A stretch of 64,000 nt of DNA from Thermohalobaculum sp039815685 (GCA_039815685.1 JBCBYV010000008.1:93717-157716), one strand, 5' to 3'. Positions 34,683-43,414 are shown, counted from the first letter of the stretch. Notes: a model not told the origin generated them from the letters alone. Made by a program: numbers and translations.

Positions 34683-35519
34683 ATGTTCGACCGTTCCGAG
34701 CTCATGACCAAGTTTCGCGCGATGCGCGACCGGGGCGAGCCGATCATCGGCGGGGGGGCCGGCACCGGCCTTTCCGCGAAATGCGAGGAGGCGGGCGGGA
34801 TCGACCTCATCGTAATCTACAATTCCGGGCGTTACCGCATGGCGGGGCGCGGCTCGCTCGCCGGTCTCATGCCCTATGGCGACGCGAACGCGGTGGTCAT
34901 GGAGATGGCGGGCGAGGTCTTGCCGGTCGTCAGGAACACGCCGGTGCTCGCGGGCGTCTGCGCGTCCGACCCGTTCCGGCTGATGGACAAGTTCCTCGAT
35001 CAGGTGAAGGAGGCCGGCTTCTCAGGCATCCAGAACTTTCCGACCGTGGGCCTCATCGACGGGAACTTCCGCGCCAACCTTGAAGAGACCGGCATGGGCT
35101 ATGGCCACGAGATCGATCTCGTGGCGCTGGCGCATCAGAAGGACATGCTGACGACGCCCTATGTCTTCTCCGAGGCGGATGCCGCGGCGATGGCGAAGGC
35201 GGGGGCGGACATCATCGTCGTTCATCTCGGCCTCACCACGGGCGGCAGTATCGGGGCGGAGACAGCCGTGACGCTGGAGCAGGCGCCCGCGCTCACCGAT
35301 GCCTGGGCGGGGGCCGCGCTCGAGGTGAACCCCGATGCAATCGTGCTGGTCCATGGCGGGCCGGTGGCGATGCCGGAGGACGCGGCCTTCGTGCTCGCAA
35401 ACACCAGGAACTGCCACGGCTTCTACGGCGCCTCCTCGATGGAACGGCTGCCGACGGAGGTCGCGCTCACCGAACAGACCCGCAAGTTCAAGGCGATCGG
35501 GTACCGGGGGGCGTCATGA
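34683..35519 (+). CDS. TIM-barrel phosphoenolpyruvate hydrolase family protein (Tm-1 C-terminal half)
   Basis: 278-residue TIM-barrel protein of the PEP_hydrolase family (Pfam name; the biochemical reaction is not well defined). Recognisable stretches are PIIGGGAGTGLSAKCEEAGG, VIYNSGRYRMAGRGSLAGL, PVLAGVCASDPF and GFYGASSMERLP near the end. In plants and fungi this module follows the UPF0261 module in one polypeptide (tomato Tm-1); here the two are adjacent genes with stop and start abutting (TGA-ATG at 34680-34685), supporting a physical complex. Role in the cluster unknown. Confidence 0.88.
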   Translation: MFDRSELMTKFRAMRDRGEPIIGGGAGTGLSAKCEEAGGIDLIVIYNSGRYRMAGRGSLAGLMPYGDANAVVMEMAGEVLPVVRNTPVLAGVCASDPFRLMDKFLDQVKEAGFSGIQNFPTVGLIDGNFRANLEETGMGYGHEIDLVALAHQKDMLTTPYVFSEADAAAMAKAGADIIVVHLGLTTGGSIGAETAVTLEQAPALTDAWAGAALEVNPDAIVLVHGGPVAMPEDAAFVLANTRNCHGFYGASSMERLPTEVALTEQTRKFKAIGYRGAS

Positions 35520-35545
35520 CCGGCACCCGGACAGCCGTGCGATGC

Positions 35546-35606
35546 GTCCCGGGCCTGACCCGGGACCTCCGCGGGCTGCCAGGAGGCCCCGGGTCGAGCC
35601 CGGGGC
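35546..35606. repeat. Pair of GC-rich palindromes (copy 1)
   Basis: The 35520-35649 gap holds two perfect palindromes: gtcccggg-cctga-cccgggac (35546-35566) and gccccggg-tcgag-cccggggc (35586-35606). Both 21-mers recur as exact reverse complements inside the split molybdenum-hydroxylase region at 43145-43165 and 43264-43284. They look like dispersed palindromic elements of the genome; in RNA each would form an 8-bp hairpin. Confidence 0.75.
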
Positions 35607-35649
35607 GATTCGGCGCCGGAGATCAACCGACCGAGACAGGAGACCAGTC

Positions 35650-38600
35650 ATGACCGGGCCGCTTATCGGACAGCTCATCCTGTGGCTGATCGCAGCCGTC
35701 ATCGTCGTCTTCATCCTCTACTGGGTGATGCACTGGCTCTACCGGCGGTCCACGAAGGAGATCGCCTTCGTGCGCACCGGGTTCCTCGGCGAGAAGGTGG
35801 TGATCGACGGCGGCGCCTTTGTCTGGCCGATCATCCACGACATCACGCCCGTGAACATGAACTCGCTTCAGCTTGGCGTCACACGGGAGCGGGGGGAGGC
35901 GCTGATCACGCGCGACCGGATGCGGATCGATGTGGAGGCGGAGTTCTATGTCCGGGTGAAGCAGACGCGTGATGCGGTGTCGGTTGCGGCCTCTACGCTG
36001 GGGCGCCGAACGCTGGAGCCCGAGCGGATCCACGGGCTCCTGGCGGGCAAATTCATCTCGGCGCTCCGCACCGTCGCGTCCGAGATGACGCTCGAGGAGG
36101 TGCATGAGAACCGGAACGACTACGTCGCGCGGGTGCTGCAGGCAGCCCAGGTGGGGCTCGACAAGAACGGGCTCGAGCTCGAAAGCGTGGCAATCACGGA
36201 TATCGACCAGACGGAGATCGAGTACTTCAACCCGTCAAACCGCTTCGACGCCGAGGGTCTCACGAACGTCATCGAGGCGATCGAGGCGCGGCGGAAGCTG
36301 CGCAACGACATCGAACAGGACGCGATGATCAAGATCCGCGCGCGGAACCTCGAGGCGGAGAAGCAGGCGCTCGATATCGAGAAGGAGAGCGAGGAAGCGC
36401 GGCTCGAGCAGGAGCGCGAGATCGAGTTCAGGCGGGCTCAGCAGCGAGCGGAGCTGGCGCGCGAGCGGTCCGAGCGGGACAAGGAGGCGGAGCAGGCGAC
36501 GCTGCTCAGCCGTGAGGCCATCGAGACGGCGCGGATCACGAATGAGCGTCAGATCGCGGAGGCAAGGATCGCCTCCGAGCGCGAGGTCCGCTCACGCGAG
36601 ATCGAGAAAACGCGGGTGATCGACGAGGCGGAGATCGCGACGCGCCAGCAGGTCGAGACCGCGCGGATCGCGCAGGAAAAGACGCTGACCGAGGAGCGCA
36701 TCCGCACGCAGCAGGAAACGGAGGCGGCCGAGATCGCGTCGCGCGAGGCCATCGAGACGGCGCGGATCGCACAGGAGAAAGCGGTGACCGAGGCGCGGAT
36801 CGCCCGGGACCGCGACACTCAGGCGCGCGAGATCGAGCGCCAGCGGAGCACCGACGAGGCCGATATCGAGGCGAAGGAGACCGTCGAGAAGGCCCGCATC
36901 GCCCAGGAACGCGCAGTAACCGAGGCGCGCATCGAGTTCGAGCGGGTCACGCGGGAGCGGGAGATCGCTCGGAACCTCGCCGTGCAGGAGGCGGAGATCG
37001 CCTCCCGCGAAGCCGCGGAGAAGCTCCGGATCATGCAGGAGAAGGCGGTGAACGCCGCCCGCATCTCCTCGGATCAGGAGACCCGGGCGCTGGAGATCGC
37101 GCGGCAAAGGGCGCTCGAGGAGGCCGAGATCGCGAGCGCCGAGGCGACGGAGGCCGCCCGAATCGCGCGGGAGAAGGCGCTGGCCGCCGAGCGCATCGCA
37201 GCCGAGCAGGACACCCGCGCGCGGGAGATCGAGAAGGGACGCGCCATCGATGCCGCCCAGATCGCCGCCGCGGAGGCGACCTCGATCGACCGCATCGGGC
37301 AGGAACAACGCGTCCGCAATCTCGAAATCGAACGGAACCGCGCCATCGACGAGGCGGAGATCGCGACCCGCGAAGAGGTCGAGAAGGCCCGTATCGCCCA
37401 GGAACGCCAGATCGCGCTCGAACGCATCAAGGCGCAGGAGAGCACCGAGGAGCGGGACGTGGCGCGCCGCAAGGCAATCGAGGCCGCCGAGATTGCGCAG
37501 GGAGAAGCCACGGAGGCGGCGCGCATCGCCAAGGAAAAGAAGCTCGCCGCAGAACGCATCGCCTACGAGCAGGATCTGCGTGAGCGGGAGATCGCGCGCA
37601 ATCGCGCAGTCGACACTGCCAATATCGGCGCGCAGGAGATGGTGAACGCCGCACGCATCGCCGAGGAGGCGCGCACCAAGGCTGCGGAGATTGCCAAGGA
37701 TGCAGAGATCCGCTCCCGCGAGATTGAGCGCAACGAGGCGGTCGAGGCGGCAGAGATCTCCTCCCGCCGGCTCGTCGATCAGCAGCGCATCGAGAAGGAG
37801 GCCGAGACCACTGCCGAGAAGATCGCGCGGGACCAGCGCATTCGCGATCTCGAGATCTCGCGAAACAAGGCGTTGGATGCAGCCCAGATCGCCGCGGACG
37901 AGGCCATCGAGGCCGCCCGCGTCGCGCGCGACAAGACGGTCGAGGCCGAGAAGATCCTGGCTGAGCAGGTGCTGGACGCGAAGAAGCTCGAACGGCGCAA
38001 GGCGCTCGAGCATCTGGAGGTCGACCGCACCCAGGCCCTGCGGGAGGCGGAGATCGCGGCACAGGAGGAGGTGGAGCGCTCGCGCATCGCTTCCGAGCGC
38101 GGGCTCGACGATGCGCGCATCTCCCACCAGACCGAACGTCGGAAGCTGGAGATCGGGCGCGAGGAGGCGGTGGAGGCTGCCGAGATGGCGAAGGCCATCG
38201 CGCTCTACCAGAAATCGCTGGAGGAGAGCGCCGCTGCGGCCGAGGCCGAACGCGCCCGCGTCGATGCGGCCACCGCGGCGGAGAAGGTGAAGACCGCGCA
38301 GGCCACAGAGGAGGCGTCCCGCCGCAAATCCGTCGATGTGACGCTGGCGGAGAAGGCGGCGGAGGAGATGCGGATCGCATCGGAAGCCGAGCGCATCCGG
38401 GCCACGGTGGAGGCCGAGGCTCAGAAGCTGATCAACGAGGCCGAGAACATCCTGACGGACGAGGCGCGCCACTCGCTCTTCAAGCGCAAGATGCTGGAGC
38501 ACGTGGAGGGGATCGTCGCAGCCTCCGCCAAGCCGCTCGAGAAGATCAACGACATCAAGATCATGCAGCTTGGCGGTGCAGGGACACAGGGCCTCGACTG

Positions 38601-38874
38601 GGCCGGCGACGGGCCTGGCGGGAATGGGGGCGGTGGTACGGGTTCCAGCCCGACGGACGAGGTGATGAACTCGGCGCTCAGATACCGCGTGCAGGCGCCC
38701 TTCGTTGACAGCCTGATGAAGGATATCGGCATCGACGGCTCGAACGTCGCCAAGTCCGACATATTCCGCTCGGCCTCGGACATGACCCGCGCCACCTCCG
38801 AGATCGCCCGCGCGCAGGCGGCGAAGGCCAAAGGCAGCGGCGAGAAGAGCGGCGACGAGAAGGGCAAGGCGTAG
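35650..38874 (+). CDS. Giant flotillin-like SPFH protein with hendecad coiled coil
   Basis: 1074-residue membrane protein, about twice the size of ordinary flotillins. ATG 35650 places a hydrophobic segment at residues 5-27, followed by an SPFH/band 7 domain (about 35-205; FVRTGFLGEKVVIDGG, NMNSLQLGVTRERGEALITRD). Residues about 215-880 are one uninterrupted charged helix built of 11-residue units (see separate repeat entry) with phrases such as REIERNRAIDEAEI and EKARIAQER. A Gly-rich hinge (about 973-1000) and a conserved C-terminal helix (MNSALRYRVQAPFVDSLMKD) end the protein. It should oligomerise at the inner membrane. It sits at the head of the SRPBCC/molybdenum-hydroxylase genes with the next gene abutting its stop. 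Confidence 0.88.
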   Translation: MTGPLIGQLILWLIAAVIVVFILYWVMHWLYRRSTKEIAFVRTGFLGEKVVIDGGAFVWPIIHDITPVNMNSLQLGVTRERGEALITRDRMRIDVEAEFYVRVKQTRDAVSVAASTLGRRTLEPERIHGLLAGKFISALRTVASEMTLEEVHENRNDYVARVLQAAQVGLDKNGLELESVAITDIDQTEIEYFNPSNRFDAEGLTNVIEAIEARRKLRNDIEQDAMIKIRARNLEAEKQALDIEKESEEARLEQEREIEFRRAQQRAELARERSERDKEAEQATLLSREAIETARITNERQIAEARIASEREVRSREIEKTRVIDEAEIATRQQVETARIAQEKTLTEERIRTQQETEAAEIASREAIETARIAQEKAVTEARIARDRDTQAREIERQRSTDEADIEAKETVEKARIAQERAVTEARIEFERVTREREIARNLAVQEAEIASREAAEKLRIMQEKAVNAARISSDQETRALEIARQRALEEAEIASAEATEAARIAREKALAAERIAAEQDTRAREIEKGRAIDAAQIAAAEATSIDRIGQEQRVRNLEIERNRAIDEAEIATREEVEKARIAQERQIALERIKAQESTEERDVARRKAIEAAEIAQGEATEAARIAKEKKLAAERIAYEQDLREREIARNRAVDTANIGAQEMVNAARIAEEARTKAAEIAKDAEIRSREIERNEAVEAAEISSRRLVDQQRIEKEAETTAEKIARDQRIRDLEISRNKALDAAQIAADEAIEAARVARDKTVEAEKILAEQVLDAKKLERRKALEHLEVDRTQALREAEIAAQEEVERSRIASERGLDDARISHQTERRKLEIGREEAVEAAEMAKAIALYQKSLEESAAAAEAERARVDAATAAEKVKTAQATEEASRRKSVDVTLAEKAAEEMRIASEAERIRATVEAEAQKLINEAENILTDEARHSLFKRKMLEHVEGIVAASAKPLEKINDIKIMQLGGAGTQGLDWAGDGPGGNGGGGTGSSPTDEVMNSALRYRVQAPFVDSLMKDIGIDGSNVAKSDIFRSASDMTRATSEIARAQAAKAKGSGEKSGDEKGKA
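36595..38290 (+). repeat. 132-bp (44-residue) tandem coding repeat in the flotillin gene
   Basis: The recurring phrase [RL]-E-I-x-R-x-x-A-[IVL]-x-x-A-E-I begins at 36595, 36826, 36958, 37090, 37222, 37321, 37453, 37585, 37717, 37849, 37981, 38014 and 38146. Every interval is a multiple of 33 nt (mostly 132, once 231, twice 99 or 33), so the unit is 11 residues grouped in fours. Repeats are diverged at DNA level. Confidence 0.85.
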
Positions 38875-39312
38875 ATGGCCCGTGTCTATGTCTCATCGGT
38901 GATCGACGCCCCGGCCACCAAGGTCTGGGAGCGGGTGCGGGACTTCAATGCCCTGCCGCGCTGGCACCCGCGCATCCGGGACAGCCGCATTGAGGATGCA
39001 CTGCCCTCGGACAAGGTCGGCTGCATTCGCAACTTCAACCTGCAGAACGGGGACATGATCCGCGAGCAGCTTCTGGGTCTCTCGGACTACGACATGTTTT
39101 GCACCTACGCGATCCTCGAGAGCCCCATGCCGCTCGAGGACTACATCGCCACCCTTCGCCTGACGCCGGTGACGGAGGGGGAGCGCTGCTTCATCGAGTG
39201 GTCGGCCGAGTTCTCCTGCGCGCCGGAGGACGAGGCGGAGCTCGTCGAGGGCATCGGCGCCAACGTCTTTCAGGGCGGCTTCGACGCGCTCAAGCGCCAC
39301 TTCGGCAGCTAG
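38875..39312 (+). CDS. SRPBCC (CoxG/polyketide-cyclase-like) family protein, copy 1
   Basis: 145-residue START-like lipid/ligand-binding fold (VSSVIDAPATKVWERVRDFNALPRWHP). CoxG proteins of this class accompany CO-dehydrogenase-type hydroxylases and are thought to help assembly or membrane attachment. ATG 38875 directly follows the flotillin stop. Clear paralogue of the protein at 39816-40259, sharing the opening, the DEVGC/DKVGC turn and a central EQLLxLSD. Confidence 0.88.
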   Translation: MARVYVSSVIDAPATKVWERVRDFNALPRWHPRIRDSRIEDALPSDKVGCIRNFNLQNGDMIREQLLGLSDYDMFCTYAILESPMPLEDYIATLRLTPVTEGERCFIEWSAEFSCAPEDEAELVEGIGANVFQGGFDALKRHFGS

Positions 39313-39337
39313 GCAAGAGCATGAGGAGGAGGAGACC

Positions 39338-39802
39338 ATGACGATCCCATCCGCGAGCAGCATCGCCGTTGCTCTCGCTTGCGCAGGCTCCGTTTCGGCC
39401 ATGGCCGCCGATCTGCCGCCGCTCGATCCCCAGCCGAACGCGGAGATGACGACGGCCGAGCATATCGAGGCGCTCAATGCCTGCGACTGGAACCGGCTGA
39501 TGGCGCAGTATCCGCAGGAGGTGCTGATCATCCTGCCCAACGGTGTCTGGGTCGAGGGCCGGACGGAGGTCGGCAAGGTCTTCGAGGGTTTCTGCAAGCC
39601 GCGGGCGGAGGGCGGCTTCAAGGGCGCGACCTTCATCGCGGAGAAGACCAAGACGGTGGGCGACACGGTGAACATGTCCTGGCGTGTGGAGGCGGAGTGG
39701 CTGGCCGAGCCGTACAAGGGGGCCGACGCCTACGTGACCCGTGACGGGCTCATGTATGTGCAGGTCACGACCTTCGATCCCGCGGGCATGAAGTTCAAGT
39801 GA
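39338..39802 (+). CDS. Secreted NTF2-like (SnoaL/DUF4440-type) protein
   Basis: 154 residues with a Sec signal peptide cleaved near SAMA-AD (about residue 24), so periplasmic. The mature part begins with a helix (AEHIEALNACDWNRLMAQY) and continues in a cone-shaped NTF2-like beta sheet (VLIILPNGVWVEGRTEVGKVF, VTRDGLMYVQVTTF). NTF2-like proteins may be isomerases or ligand binders; no catalytic residue is certain. Shine-Dalgarno gaggagga precedes ATG 39338. It lies between two paralogous SRPBCC genes. Confidence 0.8.
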   Translation: MTIPSASSIAVALACAGSVSAMAADLPPLDPQPNAEMTTAEHIEALNACDWNRLMAQYPQEVLIILPNGVWVEGRTEVGKVFEGFCKPRAEGGFKGATFIAEKTKTVGDTVNMSWRVEAEWLAEPYKGADAYVTRDGLMYVQVTTFDPAGMKFK

Positions 39803-39815
39803 CGGCCGGGCGGCG

Positions 39816-40259
39816 ATGGTGAAGGTCATCCGCAGCACAGTGTTGGAGGCGCCGATCGAGGCGGTGTGGGAGATCCTGCGCGACTTCAACGGCCATGACC
39901 GGTGGCACCCGGCGGTCGAGACGAGCGCAGTCGAGCGCGGGCGAGCATCGGACGAGGTCGGGTGCGTGCGGCGCTTCCGGCTCGGCGACGGCTCGGAGCT
40001 GCAGGAGCAGCTGCTGACGCTCTCGGACCTCGAGCAGACCTTCAGCTACTGCCTGCTGGACACGCCGGTGCCGCTCTTCAACTACGTCGCGCATGTGCGC
40101 CTTTTCCCGGTGACGGACGGGGATGCGACCTTCTGGGAATGGGAGAGCCGGTTCGACACACCGAAGGGGCGGGAGGGCGAACTCCGCGATCTGGTGGGTG
40201 AGGGCATCTACGCCGCGGGCTTCGCCGCCATCCGGGCTGAGATGGGGCTGGAGGCCTGA
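39816..40259 (+). CDS. SRPBCC (CoxG/polyketide-cyclase-like) family protein, copy 2
   Basis: 147-residue START-like protein (STVLEAPIEAVWEILRDFNGHDRWHP), paralogous to the protein at 38875-39312 along its whole length. It ends one base before the ATG of the FAD subunit of the molybdenum hydroxylase, so it is part of that transcription unit. Role is likely cofactor/ligand handling or membrane recruitment of the hydroxylase, by analogy with CoxG. Confidence 0.88.
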   Translation: MVKVIRSTVLEAPIEAVWEILRDFNGHDRWHPAVETSAVERGRASDEVGCVRRFRLGDGSELQEQLLTLSDLEQTFSYCLLDTPVPLFNYVAHVRLFPVTDGDATFWEWESRFDTPKGREGELRDLVGEGIYAAGFAAIRAEMGLEA

Positions 40260-40260
40260 G

Positions 40261-41064
40261 ATGCTGAGCGTGGAGACCCATTCGACGCTTGCCGAGGCCG
40301 CCCGCGCGATGGGCGATCGGCGGCGCTATATGGGCGGCGGCACCATCGTCATGCGCGAGGCAAACTACGGTGCGTCCGGTTTCGACCGGATCCTGCGCAC
40401 GACCGACCCGGTTTTGAGCGAGATCCGTCGGGAGAACGGCGGGGTCTTCATCGGCGCGGGCGTCACGATGGCGCGGATCGTGGCCTCGCCCGAGCTTGCC
40501 TTCCTCGCGCCGGCGGCCCGCGTGGTCGGCGGGCCGGCGGTGCGCAACATGGCGACGCTCGGCGGCAATCTATTCGCGCCCACACCCTATGGCGACCTTG
40601 CTACTGCGCTTCTGGCGCTCGAGGCGCGCGTGAGAGCCGCGGATGGCGGGGAGGAGCCGATCGAGCGGTTCCTGGCCGGGCGGGAGCGCTTCGGCGGTCT
40701 CGTCGCCGGGGTCGCGCTGACCCCACCGGAACGGGATGAATTCCGGTTCCTGAAGGTGAGCCGGGTGAAGCCGAAGGGCGTCTCCGTCCTCTCCATCGCT
40801 GCGCATCTGCCAAGGCCCGCCGGGCGCATCGCTGGCGCCCGCATAGCCTTTGGCGCCATGGGCCCCACGCCCCTTCGCGCCAAGAGGGCGGAGGCGGCGC
40901 TCGAAGGAGTGCGGCTTGATGCGGACGGGATCGCGCCCGCCCTCGCCGTGGCGTCCGACGGACTGGCCCCCGCGGACGACGCACTCGCCAGCGCATGGTA
41001 CCGGCGCGAAGTCGCGCCCGTTTACCTTGCACGCCTGCTTCTCGAAGGGGAGCCCGCACGATGA
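40261..41064 (+). CDS. Molybdenum hydroxylase FAD-binding medium subunit (CoxM/XdhA class)
   Basis: 267-residue FAD subunit that passes electrons from the iron-sulfur clusters. It has the FAD-binding stretches RRYMGGGTIVMREANYG and GPAVRNMATLGGNLFAPTPYGD, then the CO_deh_flav C-terminal domain. ATG 40261 follows the SRPBCC stop with one base between. The stop overlaps the small-subunit gene (ATGA at 41061). The enzyme should hydroxylate or oxidise an organic substrate using water. Confidence 0.92.
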   Translation: MLSVETHSTLAEAARAMGDRRRYMGGGTIVMREANYGASGFDRILRTTDPVLSEIRRENGGVFIGAGVTMARIVASPELAFLAPAARVVGGPAVRNMATLGGNLFAPTPYGDLATALLALEARVRAADGGEEPIERFLAGRERFGGLVAGVALTPPERDEFRFLKVSRVKPKGVSVLSIAAHLPRPAGRIAGARIAFGAMGPTPLRAKRAEAALEGVRLDADGIAPALAVASDGLAPADDALASAWYRREVAPVYLARLLLEGEPAR

Positions 41065-41540
41065 AGACGCCCGTCACCTTCACCCATAACGGCGCCGAGA
41101 CGGCGGTCTTCGTCGATGGTGGTGCGAACCTTCTCGATGTCCTGCGCCGCGGGGTGGGCGATCTCTCTCCGAAGTACGGCTGCGGGCAGGGGACCTGCGG
41201 CGCCTGCACCGTGCTGATCGACGGCGCGCCGCATCTTGCCTGCCTCGTTCTTGCGGAGGCCGCGGCCGGTCGACGGATCGAAACCACCGGTGGGTTGCAG
41301 ACGGGTCCCGAGCCGCACCCCCTGCAGCGCCATTTCATGGAGGGTTTTGCCGCGCAGTGCGGCTATTGCACGCCCGGCATGCTGATGGCGGCGAAGGCGC
41401 TCCTGGACGATAAGCCTGCCCCGACGCGCGACGAGGTGGTCGAGGCGATCTCCGGCAATCTCTGCCGCTGCACCGGGTACGAGCCCATCGTCGACGCCAT
41501 CCTCGCGGCAGCGGCGGAAATGCGGCGGAGGGCCGCCTGA
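41061..41540 (+). CDS. Molybdenum hydroxylase [2Fe-2S] small subunit (CoxS class)
   Basis: 159-residue iron-sulfur subunit with two [2Fe-2S] clusters. The plant-ferredoxin-type ligands are Cys41, Cys46, Cys49 and Cys61 (CGQGTCGAC, HLAC), and the second cluster uses Cys100, Cys103, Cys135 and Cys137 (CGYCTPGM, CRCTGYEP), a complete set. Overlaps both neighbours: ATGA with the FAD gene and TGATG with the large-subunit gene. Confidence 0.95.
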   Translation: MKTPVTFTHNGAETAVFVDGGANLLDVLRRGVGDLSPKYGCGQGTCGACTVLIDGAPHLACLVLAEAAAGRRIETTGGLQTGPEPHPLQRHFMEGFAAQCGYCTPGMLMAAKALLDDKPAPTRDEVVEAISGNLCRCTGYEPIVDAILAAAAEMRRRAA

Positions 41541-43411
41541 TGTCCTCCATCGAGTTTCGCAAGGACCTTTTCGCCGATGAGCGGGACGACACGCTCTCCG
41601 AGATCGGGCATCCGCGGATCCGGCAGGACATCCTCGGCCATGTGACGGGGCGCACGCGGTACTACGATGACCACCTCTTTGACGGGCTTTTGCATATGCG
41701 CTGCGTGCGCTCGCCCCACCACCATGCCCGCATCCGGCATATCGACACGTCGGCGGCGGAGCGGCTGGAGGGCGTGGTGCGCATCGTGCGGCCCTCGGAC
41801 GTGCCACGGAACCTCAACACGCTTCTCTCCCTCATCGGCTTCGGGCGGGATGACGAGGCGCTGCTCTCTCCGACCAAGGTCGCCTATCGCGGGGAGCCGG
41901 TGCTCGCCGTGATCGCCGTAACCGAGCGGGCGGCGCGGGAGGCGGTCGCGGCAGTGCGCGTGGATTGGGAGGTGCTGCCCCATGTCCTCGACGTGGAGGA
42001 GGCCATCGCCCCCGGCGCGCCGAGCGTCAACGACACCTACCCGAATAACACCTTCGACTACCACGAGCGCTACGACCATCAGAAGCTGCGCTTCGGCGAT
42101 GTCGAGGCGGGGTTTGCCGCGGCCGACCATATCGTCGAGGCCGAGTACCAGATGTCCCCCATCGAACAGGCGCCGATGGAGACCTGCGGGGCCATCGCCG
42201 CGCCCGAGACGAACGACCGCTATGTCTGCCACACGGCGACGCAGGCATTGTTCTTCTCGCTCGGCACGACCGCCAAGCTCCTCGATATCGCATCCTCGCG
42301 GCTGCATTTCATCGGCGGCACGGTGGGTGGTGGCTTCGGTGGCAAGGTCGACAGCATCACCGAGCCGATGGCGGTGCTGGGTGCGACGCTGACCGGTCGG
42401 CCCGTGAAGTTCATGTGGGATCGGGAGGAGGAAATGCAGGTGGGTGCGCCCCGCGGGGGGGAGCGCTGGCGCATCAAGGATGGCGTTGCGGCGGATGGGC
42501 GGATCCTCGCGCGGTCCTTCACCGGGTTCTTCGACGCGGGCGCCTATACCCGCCTCTCCTCCTACGCCATCGTGAAGGGGACTGGGCATCTGCCGGGCCC
42601 CTACACGATCCCGAACGTTGCCTCGAATGTCTTCTGCGTCTTCACGAACCGGACGCCGGCAACGGCCATGCGCGGCTTCGGCATCACCGGCGTCGACTTC
42701 GCCATCGAGTGCCATATGGACAAGGTGGCGGAGGCGGTGGGGATGCACCCCGTCGAACTCCGCATCCTCAACGCCTATCGCGATGGGGACATGAAGCCCC
42801 ACCGGCGTGCGGCGAAGAACTGTGCGCTGATCGAGTGCTGCCAGGTCGCGGCGGCCAAGGCGGGCATTCGCCTCTCGCCCGAGATGGCCGCCGCGAGCAG
42901 CCTTGCGGGCGGGGGCGGTGCCCGTGCGGAGATCCCGGAGACGGCGGTGGATGAAGTGGGCCGGATCGGTGAGCGCCGTCAGCGTGCTCTTCCCACCGCG
43001 CCGCAGGAGGGTGCCACGACGAAGCGACGGGTGGCCGCCGGTACGCATGGTTCGTCGGTTGGGGCGGCCGCGCCGCAGCGGCCGGACATGGCCATGGACC
43101 CCCGCCGGATCGGCCACCGCGTCGAGGGCGGTGGCTCCCAAGAGGTCCCGGGTCAGGCCCGGGACATATCGCGCCCGGGCGTGCACCTGCCGCCCAGCCG
43201 ACAGGCGCCGGAGCCCGTGACAAGACCCGCAGCAGCACCCCCGGCAGCGATACCGGCGGCCGCGCGCCCCGGGCTCGACCCGGGGCCTCCTGGGAGGGCT
43301 GCGGAACCGCCGACGTCGGCGCCCAAGCCCTACGAGCCCGCGCAGCCTTTCCAGAAGGGCGTGAAGCGCCCTGGCGTCTCGCGCTTCCTCTCCGGCACGC
43401 GGAGGCGTTGA
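41540..43411 (+). CDS. Molybdenum hydroxylase large subunit, N-terminal half (split), with long linker
   Basis: 623 residues. Residues 1 to about 440 match the first part of xanthine-dehydrogenase/aldehyde-oxidase large subunits: the hammerhead domain (RQDILGHVTGRTRYYDDH), MPT-binding VGGGFGGK (about 262-269) and TAMRGFG (375-381), of the xanthine-dehydrogenase rather than the CO-dehydrogenase type. From about residue 450 (42890) to the stop, some 170 residues rich in Ala, Pro, Gly and Arg match no domain and include two palindromic repeat elements. The stop TGA (43409) is in the same frame as the second half, only one codon before its ATG. Either a two-polypeptide subunit or a single-gene subunit interrupted by one nonsense codon. 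Confidence 0.88.
   Translation: MSSIEFRKDLFADERDDTLSEIGHPRIRQDILGHVTGRTRYYDDHLFDGLLHMRCVRSPHHHARIRHIDTSAAERLEGVVRIVRPSDVPRNLNTLLSLIGFGRDDEALLSPTKVAYRGEPVLAVIAVTERAAREAVAAVRVDWEVLPHVLDVEEAIAPGAPSVNDTYPNNTFDYHERYDHQKLRFGDVEAGFAAADHIVEAEYQMSPIEQAPMETCGAIAAPETNDRYVCHTATQALFFSLGTTAKLLDIASSRLHFIGGTVGGGFGGKVDSITEPMAVLGATLTGRPVKFMWDREEEMQVGAPRGGERWRIKDGVAADGRILARSFTGFFDAGAYTRLSSYAIVKGTGHLPGPYTIPNVASNVFCVFTNRTPATAMRGFGITGVDFAIECHMDKVAEAVGMHPVELRILNAYRDGDMKPHRRAAKNCALIECCQVAAAKAGIRLSPEMAAASSLAGGGGARAEIPETAVDEVGRIGERRQRALPTAPQEGATTKRRVAAGTHGSSVGAAAPQRPDMAMDPRRIGHRVEGGGSQEVPGQARDISRPGVHLPPSRQAPEPVTRPAAAPPAAIPAAARPGLDPGPPGRAAEPPTSAPKPYEPAQPFQKGVKRPGVSRFLSGTRRR
43145..43284. repeat. GC-rich palindromes inside the split hydroxylase gene (copy 2)
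   Basis: gtcccggg-tcagg-cccgggac (43145-43165) and gccccggg-ctcga-cccggggc (43264-43284) are exact reverse complements of the palindromes at 35546 and 35586, and some flanking sequence (ctcctgg side) is shared as well. They lie within the coding frame of the large-subunit N-half and are translated as part of its unmatched linker. Confidence 0.75.
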
Positions 43412-43414
43412 GCG

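Noticed and set aside
36595..38290. CRISPR-like or microsatellite repeat array
   Set aside because: The 132-bp periodicity is protein-driven and diverged at DNA level; no identical repeats or spacers.
36592..38502. Leu/Arg/Asp-rich repetitive frame opposite the flotillin coil
   Set aside because: Its repetition is just the mirror of the coding repeats on the plus strand.
43409..43411. In-frame TGA as a selenocysteine codon in the hydroxylase
   Set aside because: No SECIS-like stem was seen just downstream, the position is in a linker rather than the active site, and a good Shine-Dalgarno with ATG follows.
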